Assembly: GCA_964392245.1 (NCBI GenBank)
Contig: CAYMOX010000012.1
Location: 22,153 to 86,152 of the forward strand
Source: JAAUUJ01 sp964392245
GTDB taxonomy: Bacteria; Cyanobacteriota; Cyanobacteriia; Thermostichales; Thermostichaceae
DNA: 64,000 nucleotides
Direction: 5' to 3'
Below the pieces are notes generated by a model, which worked only from the letters and a program-made list of their open reading frames with translations, ran no database searches and was not told where the DNA came from. How positions within the stretch are numbered: the stretch's first letter is position 1; each line of letters begins with the position of its first letter. The translations under genes and the position numbers were made by a program. Positions 27,421-35,292 of this stretch are shown in pieces.

Positions 27421-27693
27421 ATGGATCCATTGCAGAACCAACAGCCTTCCGCGGAGTCTCATCCTTTGCCAACACCAACACCGGAGTTCCCAACTACACC
27501 CCACCGCCTCCATCAGGAAAACCAACCCTGTAAGTTGATGATTCAGGAGTTGCGACAGTACCTGAACAATATTCAGGGGATCACGGCTCTGCTACCCGTT
27601 CTCGAGGGTGACGAAATTCATGAGTATGTGCAGCTGCTAGCCCAGGAAGTGCGCACGATCTCTGACCTGATCAATCGGCAGGCGCGGCACTAG
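27421..27693 (+). CDS. small hypothetical protein
   Basis: 90 residues. A Pro/Gln-rich first third is followed by a helical segment (LRQYLNNIQGITALLPVLEG ... VQLLAQEVRTISDLINRQ). No membrane segment or known motif. ATG-27421 is favoured over a GTG 18 nt upstream. Coding likelihood rests on ordinary amino-acid composition and its tail-to-tail fit with the hydrolase gene. Confidence 0.5.
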   Translation: MDPLQNQQPSAESHPLPTPTPEFPTTPHRLHQENQPCKLMIQELRQYLNNIQGITALLPVLEGDEIHEYVQLLAQEVRTISDLINRQARH

Positions 27694-27705
27694 GGAATCA
27701 GACGA

Positions 27706-28623
27706 TCAATGGGTGGTAGGCACAGAAGTATGTTGATCCAGCCACTCATGCAGCAGGGCCACCACTGCTTCTGGCTTTTCATCCTGAGGGCAATGTCCGG
27801 CACCTTCAATACGGACAAACCGCTCCACCGATGGGTAGGCAGCCAGCGCTTCCCCCAGATTCACGGGCTCCCAGGGATCCGCTTCACCCCAGGCCACCAG
27901 CACCGGACAGCGCACCTGTGGGAGCAGATCCTCAGGCAAAGGCCCCTGCGAGTAGCCCACAAAAGCCAGAAACACATCCGCTGCGCCCGTATCCAGAGCC
28001 GGAGTTAACAGCAACTGCACCAGTTCATCCGTAACCGCCTGTTTTTCCCCATAGGCCTCCAGAAGAATGTTTCGGATCACATGGGGGCGAGCCAATTGGC
28101 GAAAGAAAAGATGGCCTAAAGGCTTCACACTCAGCAGTTTTTGCATCACCGGCGCTGACCAACGGCGATACCAGGGCAACGTGATCCGTTTGCGTTCGTG
28201 CAGAAGCCGCAAAGAACAGTTGAGCATGGCCACCCCCCGGACCCATTCTGGATCCTGAACCGCAGTTTGCAGGGCCACGATACAACCAATAGAATTCCCC
28301 ACCAGAAACACCGACGTTCCAATCACTTCTCGGCAAAAGGCCGCCACCTGATCCCCCCAGGTCTCAAAGGTATAGTTCACCTCAGATCCAGGACAGGGCT
28401 TGGCCGAGGCCCCAAAACCCAGGAGATCAATGGCATACACTCGGGCCTGGGAAGCGAGCTGGGGTAGCGACTTGAGCCAGTGGGCACTGGAGGCTCCAAA
28501 CCCATGGATCAGTAGCACGGCAGGGCCTTCTGACCCCATCTGCAGGTAACGAATCGGAAACCCTCGCCAGACCCAGGTCTGAGACGGGAGAGCCTGTAAA
28601 GAATGCTGTGCAACCGTGTCCAT
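27706..28623 (-). CDS. alpha/beta hydrolase
   Basis: 305-residue alpha/beta-hydrolase-fold protein. The oxyanion motif HGFGASSAHW follows strand 3. The nucleophile Ser is in VGNSIGC, the acid in WGEADPWEP and the His in GAGHCPQDEKP. No signal peptide, so probably cytoplasmic. Similar single-domain hydrolases are common in cyanobacteria and plants (some act on chlorophyll or pheophytin), but the substrate cannot be read. ATG-28623 is chosen; a TTG start 45 nt upstream is less likely. Confidence 0.85.
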   Translation of the reverse strand: MDTVAQHSLQALPSQTWVWRGFPIRYLQMGSEGPAVLLIHGFGASSAHWLKSLPQLASQARVYAIDLLGFGASAKPCPGSEVNYTFETWGDQVAAFCREVIGTSVFLVGNSIGCIVALQTAVQDPEWVRGVAMLNCSLRLLHERKRITLPWYRRWSAPVMQKLLSVKPLGHLFFRQLARPHVIRNILLEAYGEKQAVTDELVQLLLTPALDTGAADVFLAFVGYSQGPLPEDLLPQVRCPVLVAWGEADPWEPVNLGEALAAYPSVERFVRIEGAGHCPQDEKPEAVVALLHEWLDQHTSVPTTH

Positions 28624-28769
28624 AACCTGATTGATCTCATTGGCGCTAGATGCAAACAATTGTAACAAAGGTGAAAATGCGCAGAGAATTGGTCAGCAGA
28701 GCCCTGGGAGCTTTACGATACCCTGCTGCTGCGGGTTTACTAAGGTGTAGGCAATCAGGATGGCCTGGC

Positions 28770-29678
28770 ATGAACAATGATGAAAGAACCACGCTAGAGG
28801 TTCAGCACTTTACGACGAACTCTGAACTGGAACGCACCTTCAGTTGCCCCATTCTGGTGGTCTACACAACCGAAAAGCCCAACTGCAAAAAATATGAACT
28901 GACCCAGCCTGTGACGATTGTGGGGCGACAACGGGATCGGGTGCATATTTGGATCGATGATCCCAGCGTCTCCCGACAGCACTGTCGCATTGATTACCGC
29001 AATGATCAGGTTTTAATCACGGATCTGGGCAGCTCCAATCATACCTATGTGAATATGCAACGGATTGAGCAGCAGCACCTTTTACGGCATGGGGATGTGT
29101 TACGCCTGGGTTCAGCTCGCCTGCGCTACTACTCCCGCGGCACTATTGATCAGTCGCTGTTTGAAGCTGTTTACGGCATGGCAATTCAGGATCGGCAGTT
29201 GGAGATCCTGCGGCGAGAGTACTTCCTGGTCAAGCTAGGAGATGAATTTACGATGGCCCGGAAAAAATCCCTTCCCCTCTCGCTCCTGTTTCTGGATCTC
29301 GACCATTTTAAGGCTGTGAATGATCAGTACGGTCATGATGCGGGTGATTACGTCCTGCGAGCCATCAGCGATCTGATTAAGTCGCTACTGGAGCCACAGG
29401 ATTCTCTGGGTCGGTACGGAGGGGAAGAATTCTGTATCTTGATGGAGCAATCCCCCCTTGAGCGAGCCGTGACTCTGGCAGAAACGATTCGAGCTACTGT
29501 GGCCTCAACTCAGATTCAGTACAAGGATCAGTTGATTCCGGTCACCATTAGCATTGGGGTGGCCACCCTGCAGCCAGAGATGACCATGCCTTCAGACTTG
29601 CTGCAACAAGCAGATAATATGGTCTATCGCTCCAAGCAACAGGGGCGAAACTGTGTCTCTGTACCCCAGCAGGCTTAA
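28770..29678 (+). CDS. FHA-GGDEF diguanylate cyclase
   Basis: 302-residue signalling protein. An FHA phosphopeptide-binding domain occupies about residues 30-125 (TIVGRQRDRVHIWIDDPSVS, RQHCRI, DLGSSNHTYVN). A GGDEF diguanylate cyclase occupies about 165-300, with GRYGGEEFCIL as active site and FLDLDHFKAVNDQYGHDAGD as metal/substrate motif. It should make c-di-GMP in response to binding a phosphothreonine partner, possibly a product of a Ser/Thr kinase such as the one at 50.4 kb. ATG-28770 starts just before the domain and is preferred to the longer frame. Confidence 0.9.
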   Translation: MNNDERTTLEVQHFTTNSELERTFSCPILVVYTTEKPNCKKYELTQPVTIVGRQRDRVHIWIDDPSVSRQHCRIDYRNDQVLITDLGSSNHTYVNMQRIEQQHLLRHGDVLRLGSARLRYYSRGTIDQSLFEAVYGMAIQDRQLEILRREYFLVKLGDEFTMARKKSLPLSLLFLDLDHFKAVNDQYGHDAGDYVLRAISDLIKSLLEPQDSLGRYGGEEFCILMEQSPLERAVTLAETIRATVASTQIQYKDQLIPVTISIGVATLQPEMTMPSDLLQQADNMVYRSKQQGRNCVSVPQQA

Positions 29679-29990
29679 TGATCAGTGGCAGTTATTCTCG
29701 TTCCATTGCCACAACTTATTATCGGAGGGCCTGACACGGAGTGCCAAATCAAAAATGAAGTGCAAGGGAGATGGTTAACATAGCATTGCAGAAGATCGGC
29801 GGGCCAACCTGGTAAAGTTGTTCTTAAGTTTCTTCTTACAAGCTAGCGAGTTGCCCTCTTAAAAGAGCAAAAAGCATAGGGGACTTATTGTTGCGGGTTG
29901 TATTTTCCCCTTGCCATCGCTTTCAGCACAAGTTCTTGCGGCGCATCTGACAGTCATCGATTGTCGTCTGCACAGGAGCGTTCTGATCAA
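29679..29990. other. intergenic region, no gene seen
   Basis: About 310 nt between the diguanylate cyclase and a small reading frame. I see no RNA gene or confident terminator. Confidence 0.4.
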
Positions 29991-30359
29991 ATGAGCACTT
30001 CATCATCCCCCAACGGTCGCTATTGGGACCCTACTTCAGCACTTTACGCCCAGTTGCCATCTGCGGACAGATCTTTACTGGAGAACATTGCGCCACCTGA
30101 TCCCGCAGATGAGGCATACGTTGCCCAATTGGATCCACTCATTCTCACAAATGCTAAGCATTATGTGGAACATCATTACGATCTGGGGGCGGAATCGACT
30201 GATCTACCCAGGACCAGGGTGACTGCCGCCCGTAAGACAGGACAGTATCTTTTCCTTGATGTACAACGCTTCGGGATATTGGATGGCAACATACACCTCC
30301 TGTACTCATTGAAGGAGCAACGCATTTTTGGTTCCTTTTGCTGGTATGTCCAGGGCTGA
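29991..30359 (+). CDS. small hypothetical protein
   Basis: 122 residues from ATG-29991, with GGAG about 13 nt upstream. Start RYWDPTSALYAQLP, middle KHYVEHHYDLGAESTD, end IFGSFCWYVQG. No motif recognised. A longer frame begins 93 nt upstream with a hydrophobic stretch, but without a better ribosome site. It lies upstream of the GNAT-ligase cluster but separated by over 100 nt. Confidence 0.4.
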   Translation: MSTSSSPNGRYWDPTSALYAQLPSADRSLLENIAPPDPADEAYVAQLDPLILTNAKHYVEHHYDLGAESTDLPRTRVTAARKTGQYLFLDVQRFGILDGNIHLLYSLKEQRIFGSFCWYVQG

Positions 30360-30476
30360 TGTTCTGCGCAGAAGGGTTGGGCATTTGTGTATCAGTGAAG
30401 ATAGTGGGCAGTTCAAACACTGGCACATGCGGTCCAGAACCTCACTGGGGATCAGACCTACTCTGGAACTATTCCC

Positions 30477-31493
30477 ATGTGCGGAGCGAGACCTGTGTCA
30501 ATCCTCCAGATCCAGACTGTTGACCAGTTCCCCAATCTTTTAAGGTCTTATGAACAGAACCTCCCCCTGCTTTCAAAAGCAGAATTTGAACTGCATGCCC
30601 CCACCAGTCACCTGATATGGATTCAAGACGATCAGCCACTCGCCCGTTGTTCTCTTTGGGCCTCGACAGGATTGATCTGGCAAGAACAAACGCTTGGGGT
30701 ACTGGGACATTATGCGGCTCTTGAAGAAGAGGCCGGATCCGAACTGTTGAAAAATGCCTGCCATCAGCTTGAGGAACGTGGATGTTCAGTGGTCGTGGGA
30801 CCCATGGATGGATCCACCTGGTTTCGCTATCGACTGATCACAGAGCGAGGAGATCACCCTCCCTTTGTACTGGAACCGGATCACCCTCCCGAGTGGCCAC
30901 GGCATTTCCAGCAGGCTGGTTTTAAACCACTTACCCATTACGTATCTTCTCTAGTAGAGGATCTGGAAACTGTTGATCCTCGCCTGTGTGCTGTCAAGCA
31001 ACGCCTGGACAAGCTGGGGGTGGAAATCTTTAATCTGGTGGATCGATCCCTGTCGGATTATCTGGGAGATATTCACCAACTCTGTCTGCAAGCTTTTGCT
31101 CACAACTTTCTTTACACGCCGCTGGAGCGGGAACGATTCCTCAGCCTTTATCAACCCATTGCCAACATCCTTGAACCGCGTTTAGTCCAGCTGGCCTACC
31201 ATGCTGAAAACCTGGTGGGTTTTATCTTTGCCCTGCCGGATCTGGCCCAAATTCAGTGGGGCGAGCCCCTCGATACCGTCGTCATCAAAACTGTGGCCGT
31301 CAAACCGGGCCGATCCTACGCCGGGCTTGGCAATTGGCTGGTGCAGCGCTGCCATCACACCGCCAGGAAAATGGGACTGAAACGGGCGATCCATGCCCTC
31401 ATGCATGAAAAAAACGCCTCTCGCAATGTTCTGGGAGGACAGGCACGTCCCTTTCGCCGTTACACCCTGTATCTCTGGGAGGCAGGCCAATGA
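30477..31493 (+). CDS. GNAT-like acyltransferase, first gene of the HMGR cluster
   Basis: 338 residues. The C-terminal half has the acetyl-CoA-binding pattern of GNAT proteins (VIKTVAVKPGRSYAGLGNWL near 268-287, followed by HHTARKMGLKRAIHALM). The N-terminal half (LGVLGHYAALEEEAGSELL, VVVGPMDGSTWFRYRL) also looks like a degenerate GNAT fold, giving the two-part build found in some acyltransferases. Acyl donor and acceptor unknown. Its stop overlaps the ligase start by 4 nt, so the two are translationally coupled. Confidence 0.7.
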   Translation: MCGARPVSILQIQTVDQFPNLLRSYEQNLPLLSKAEFELHAPTSHLIWIQDDQPLARCSLWASTGLIWQEQTLGVLGHYAALEEEAGSELLKNACHQLEERGCSVVVGPMDGSTWFRYRLITERGDHPPFVLEPDHPPEWPRHFQQAGFKPLTHYVSSLVEDLETVDPRLCAVKQRLDKLGVEIFNLVDRSLSDYLGDIHQLCLQAFAHNFLYTPLERERFLSLYQPIANILEPRLVQLAYHAENLVGFIFALPDLAQIQWGEPLDTVVIKTVAVKPGRSYAGLGNWLVQRCHHTARKMGLKRAIHALMHEKNASRNVLGGQARPFRRYTLYLWEAGQ

Positions 31494-33106
31494 ATATCGC
31501 CCAACTTCTGGTTGAACAGACCCACCAGCACGGATCCGAGGCAGCTCTGGAGGAGATCTGGTGGGGGCAGCAGTGCAGACTTAGCTTCGCGGATCTGAAT
31601 CAGAAATCGGCTCAGGTCGCCGCTCTATTTCGAAGTCTGGGAATACAGCCAGGGGAGAAGGTGTTGATCTTTCAAGCCATGTCCTCTTCCCTCTACCTCA
31701 TCCTGCTGGCCTGTTTCCGACTGGGGCTGGTGGCCACATTCATCGATCCTGCTGCTCCGGCAGATCAGATTGCAGCCTGCTGTCAGCGGATCCAACCTGT
31801 GGCGTTTGTGGGCTCCCTCAAGGCTCACGTCCTGCGCCTGCGCCATGCCACGTTGCGAGCCATCCCTCATGCCATGGTGATCGGACCCGGGGTGCCAGGA
31901 GCAACTCGACTCTCCAACGCCTGGCACCTGCAGCCCTGGGATTCCATCCAGAAAGTAGAGGGAGAATCTCCGGCGCTACTCACCTTCACCAGCGGCAGTA
32001 CAGGGACCCCCAAGGGAGCGATCCGCAGTCATGAATGTCTTCTGGCCCAGTACAGGGCACTTAAAGAAGCGATCCAGCTGCAACCTGGCGAACGGGATCT
32101 CTGCACTCTGCCCATGTTTGCTCTGGCGAATCTGGCCGCTGGTGTCACCACTCTGATCCCTAATGGGGATCTGCAGCGTCCTGGTAACTTGCAACCCGCT
32201 GCGGTGGTGGCTCAGATCCAGCGTTGCCTCCCCACTCGGGCAGCCGCCCCTCCAGCATTCTGGGAACGGATGATCACCTACTGTCAGGCCAGGGATCTGC
32301 GACTTGAGAGTTTACAACAGATCACCACCGGCGGATCCCCTGTTTTTCCCCCTTTGCTGCAGCAGTTAGCCAGGATAGCTCCTCAGGCAGAGATCACCGC
32401 CCTCTACGGTTCTACAGAGGCAGAACCCATTGCCCACATGCCTTACTCCCAGATCACGCCAGAGGATCTGAACCGGATGGGCTCAGGCCAGGGGCTATTA
32501 ACCGGATATCCTGTACCCCAGATCCAGCTGCGTATTCTTACTCATCAGGAGGAGCAGCCAGTCCCAGCCTTCACCCCAAACTCCTTTGAAAAACTCTGTC
32601 TTTCCCCGCATCAGCCAGGGGAGATTGTGGTGTGTGGGGAACATGTCCTGCAGGGATATCTGGATGGCCAGGGGGATCAGGAGCACAAATTTCGAGTAGG
32701 AGAGCAGATCTGGCACCGCACCGGGGATGCAGGCTATCTGGATGAGGCCGGACGCCTCTGGTTGCTGGGGCGGGATCGGGCCAGGGTGGAGGATCGAAAA
32801 GGAACGCTGTATCCCTTTGCGGTTGAAAGCGCTGCCATCCAGATCCAGGGAATCCACAGAACGGCTCTGATCCAGGACCGAGATCAGCGACTGCTGGTGG
32901 TGGAGGCCGATCCCGTGCCATCCAGAAGCCATTTGCAATCTCGGCTGCAGGAAACTCTGAGCTGGGCTCACCTGGACCGGATCCTGTTCTTACCCCACAT
33001 TCCTGTGGATCGTCGCCACAACGGCAAAATCAACTACCCCGCTCTCCGGCATTTGCTCACCCATCACCCTTCCCAGCCTGAAAAGGAGCCCACCCATGTC
33101 AACTGA
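31490..33106 (+). CDS. acyl-AMP ligase / acyl-CoA synthetase, OleC-like
   Basis: 538-residue ANL-superfamily adenylating enzyme. Core motifs: TFTSGSTGTPKGA near 166 (P-loop), YGSTEAEPIAHM near 308, HRTGDAGYLDEAGRLWLLGR near 413 and the catalytic C-terminal Lys in HNGKINYPAL near 512. The YGxTEAxP signature and the PMFALANLAAG segment resemble OleC, which makes beta-lactones from beta-hydroxy acids, more than ordinary fatty acyl-CoA ligases. The family should activate a carboxylic acid; the acid is unknown. Overlaps at both ends tie it to the GNAT-like and HMGR genes. Confidence 0.8.
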   Translation: MNIAQLLVEQTHQHGSEAALEEIWWGQQCRLSFADLNQKSAQVAALFRSLGIQPGEKVLIFQAMSSSLYLILLACFRLGLVATFIDPAAPADQIAACCQRIQPVAFVGSLKAHVLRLRHATLRAIPHAMVIGPGVPGATRLSNAWHLQPWDSIQKVEGESPALLTFTSGSTGTPKGAIRSHECLLAQYRALKEAIQLQPGERDLCTLPMFALANLAAGVTTLIPNGDLQRPGNLQPAAVVAQIQRCLPTRAAAPPAFWERMITYCQARDLRLESLQQITTGGSPVFPPLLQQLARIAPQAEITALYGSTEAEPIAHMPYSQITPEDLNRMGSGQGLLTGYPVPQIQLRILTHQEEQPVPAFTPNSFEKLCLSPHQPGEIVVCGEHVLQGYLDGQGDQEHKFRVGEQIWHRTGDAGYLDEAGRLWLLGRDRARVEDRKGTLYPFAVESAAIQIQGIHRTALIQDRDQRLLVVEADPVPSRSHLQSRLQETLSWAHLDRILFLPHIPVDRRHNGKINYPALRHLLTHHPSQPEKEPTHVN

Positions 33107-34394
33107 TGCCACCCGTGTCCAGATGTATCTGCAACGCCTGCTGCAACAGCATCCTCTTACGGATCTGGAACAGCGGTTACTCCCCTCGGAGGAGATTCTT
33201 TCCCCTCGCATTGCCCACCCCTCAAGGATCACAGCCACGGCGATCCAGCAACGCTGGCAACTGCTGCAGGTGACGGAGGAGGTTCAGCAACAGCTTCTGG
33301 ATCCACGCAGTCTGGAGGAAGCTGCCTGCTATACCCACAACATCGAGAATTTTATTGGGGTGGCGCGGATGCCCCTAGGTCTGGCGGGACCGCTGCGGAT
33401 CAACGGCATCTTTGCCCAGGGCAACTACTATGTGCCCCTGGCCACCACAGAAGCCACACTGGTTGCCTCCTACACTCGTGGAGCCCAGATCCTGACCCGT
33501 GCCGGGGGCTGCACCTGTGCGGTGGTCAAAGAAGGAGTCACCCGTACCCCGGGCTTTGCCTTTTCCACTCTGCTGCAGGCGGGGAAGTTCATTCACTGGA
33601 TCAGCGAGAACCAGGAACCAATCCGGAGGGTGGCTGAGTCCACCACTCGCTATGGCAAGCTCACCAATCTACAGATCCATCTGGAGGGCAATCACGTTTA
33701 TCTCATTTTTGAATATTTCACCGCCGATGCCGCAGGTCAGAACATGGTGACCATTGCCACAGAGGCCGCCTGTCAATACATTCTGCAGCACACGCCCGAG
33801 ATCCCCCAGCACTGGTATGTGGAGGCCAATATGTCTGGGGATAAGAAGGCCAGCTGGAGCTCTTTTCAATCGGTGCGGGGCCGCAAAGCCACTGCCGAAG
33901 CCCTGATCCCTGCCAGCCTGATCGAGAAGCGGCTGCACTGCACTGTGGCGGAAATGCTGCACTACTATCAATTTGCGGCGACGGGCGGCGTGATGAGTGG
34001 CAGCTTTGGGATCCAGGGGCACCTGGCCAACGGACTGGCTGCTCTCTACATTGCCTGCGGTCAGGATGCCGCCTGTGTGGCAGAGTCGGCGGTGGGGGTC
34101 ACTCGCTTTGAACAACAGGGAGAGGATCTCTACGTCAGCCTCACGCTTCCCAATCTGATGGTAGGGACCGTGGGGGGAGGCACCCGGTTGCCCACTCCAC
34201 AAGCCTGTCTACAGATCTTGGATCTGGTGGGGAGCGGACAGGCGAATGCACTGGCAGAGGTATGTGTGGGACTGGCCCTGGCGGGAGAAATTTCATTAGT
34301 AGGGGCGATGGCTGCGGGTGAGTTTACCCGTGCCCATCAACGACTGGCGCGTGGCAAGGCTGAAGCAGTGACTCAGGATCACCACCATGCTTAA
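33096..34394 (+). CDS. hmgA: class I HMG-CoA reductase
   Basis: 432 residues, no membrane anchor. It should reduce an acyl-CoA thioester to an alcohol with NADPH; HMG-CoA to mevalonate is the family reaction. Catalytic elements are kept: Glu in PLATTEATLVAS, Lys in SGDKKASW (the DKK motif), Asp in IACGQDAAC and His in TRAHQRLARG. The dinucleotide site is DAAGQNMVT rather than the usual DAMGMNM. Most cyanobacteria use the MEP pathway and need no mevalonate. No HMG-CoA synthase or mevalonate kinase is nearby, so its substrate may not be HMG-CoA. It overlaps the ligase by 11 nt and the UbiA gene by 8 nt. Confidence 0.88.
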   Translation: MSTDATRVQMYLQRLLQQHPLTDLEQRLLPSEEILSPRIAHPSRITATAIQQRWQLLQVTEEVQQQLLDPRSLEEAACYTHNIENFIGVARMPLGLAGPLRINGIFAQGNYYVPLATTEATLVASYTRGAQILTRAGGCTCAVVKEGVTRTPGFAFSTLLQAGKFIHWISENQEPIRRVAESTTRYGKLTNLQIHLEGNHVYLIFEYFTADAAGQNMVTIATEAACQYILQHTPEIPQHWYVEANMSGDKKASWSSFQSVRGRKATAEALIPASLIEKRLHCTVAEMLHYYQFAATGGVMSGSFGIQGHLANGLAALYIACGQDAACVAESAVGVTRFEQQGEDLYVSLTLPNLMVGTVGGGTRLPTPQACLQILDLVGSGQANALAEVCVGLALAGEISLVGAMAAGEFTRAHQRLARGKAEAVTQDHHHA

Positions 34395-35292
34395 GCGGGG
34401 CTGGATCTACCTGCAGGAACGTTTTCCCCTGGCCGTCCAGGGACCCCTGATCTTGATCTTCAGTGTTGCGGGGGTGAGTTATTCCGGACTGTTACGAGGG
34501 GAACCCCACCGGTTGCTGCTGCCAGTGGGGATGGCTTTCGTCAGTTGCCTGCTGCTTTTTTTGCAGTTGCGCATTGCCGATGAATTTAAAGATCTGGAAG
34601 AGGATCGCCAATTTCGCCCCTACCGTCCGGTTCCCCGGGGACTGATCAGCTTGCGGGAATTGGCCTGTGTTTTTGTTCTGGGTCTGGGGGTAGAAGCAGG
34701 GCTGGCCTGGTGGTGGCATCCCCATCTGCTGGGACTTCTGCTGGGGGTCTGGATCTATCTGGGGGTGATGAGCTGTGAGTTTGGTATTCCCCACTGGCTG
34801 AAGGCTCATCCTGGGGTTTACCTGCTCAGCCACATGGGGATCATGCCCCTGCTTCACCTGTATGCCAGCAGCTTTGACTGGTTACCTCAGCAGGGATCCC
34901 CTCCCCCAGGTTTGGGGTGGTTGCTGGCCACCAGCTTTGTCAACGGCATCGTGATTGAGATTGGGCGCAAGCTGCGCAGTCCTGGGGACGAAGAAAACGG
35001 GGTAGAAACCTATTCACGGCTATGGGGCGTCAGGCGAGCCGTGGGCCTCTGGTGGGGGATGCTGCTCCTGACATGGATCCTGTCCGCTTTCACCGCCGCT
35101 CAGATTCGGTTCCTCTGGCCTGTGGTGATCAGTCTGGGATTGATCTGGCTCATCGCTCTGGGATCAGGACAACAATTCCTTACTCAGCAGGCCCCGCAGC
35201 AGGGGAAACAATTGCAATCCCTCTCAGCCCTCTGGACCCTGGTTCTTTATTTCATGCTGGGCCTTGCCCCGCTCATCTGGAGATCCCTATGA
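34387..35292 (+). CDS. UbiA-family prenyltransferase
   Basis: 301-residue membrane protein with about eight helices. The first Asp motif is RIADEFKDLEEDRQFRPYRP near 62-81, with FRPYRPVPRG after it as in aromatic or glycerol-lipid prenyltransferases. The second is RKLRSPGDEENGVETYSRLW near 198. It should transfer a prenyl group from a diphosphate donor to an acceptor made by the cluster. Which acceptor is unknown. It is distinct from the homogentisate enzyme at 1.0 kb. It overlaps HMGR upstream and the dikinase downstream (ATGA). Confidence 0.85.
   Translation: MLKRGWIYLQERFPLAVQGPLILIFSVAGVSYSGLLRGEPHRLLLPVGMAFVSCLLLFLQLRIADEFKDLEEDRQFRPYRPVPRGLISLRELACVFVLGLGVEAGLAWWWHPHLLGLLLGVWIYLGVMSCEFGIPHWLKAHPGVYLLSHMGIMPLLHLYASSFDWLPQQGSPPPGLGWLLATSFVNGIVIEIGRKLRSPGDEENGVETYSRLWGVRRAVGLWWGMLLLTWILSAFTAAQIRFLWPVVISLGLIWLIALGSGQQFLTQQAPQQGKQLQSLSALWTLVLYFMLGLAPLIWRSL

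Noticed and set aside
35022..35288. Upstream extension of the dikinase frame
   Set aside because: It runs inside the UbiA gene in another frame. ATG-35289 overlapping the UbiA stop (ATGA) is the natural coupled start.
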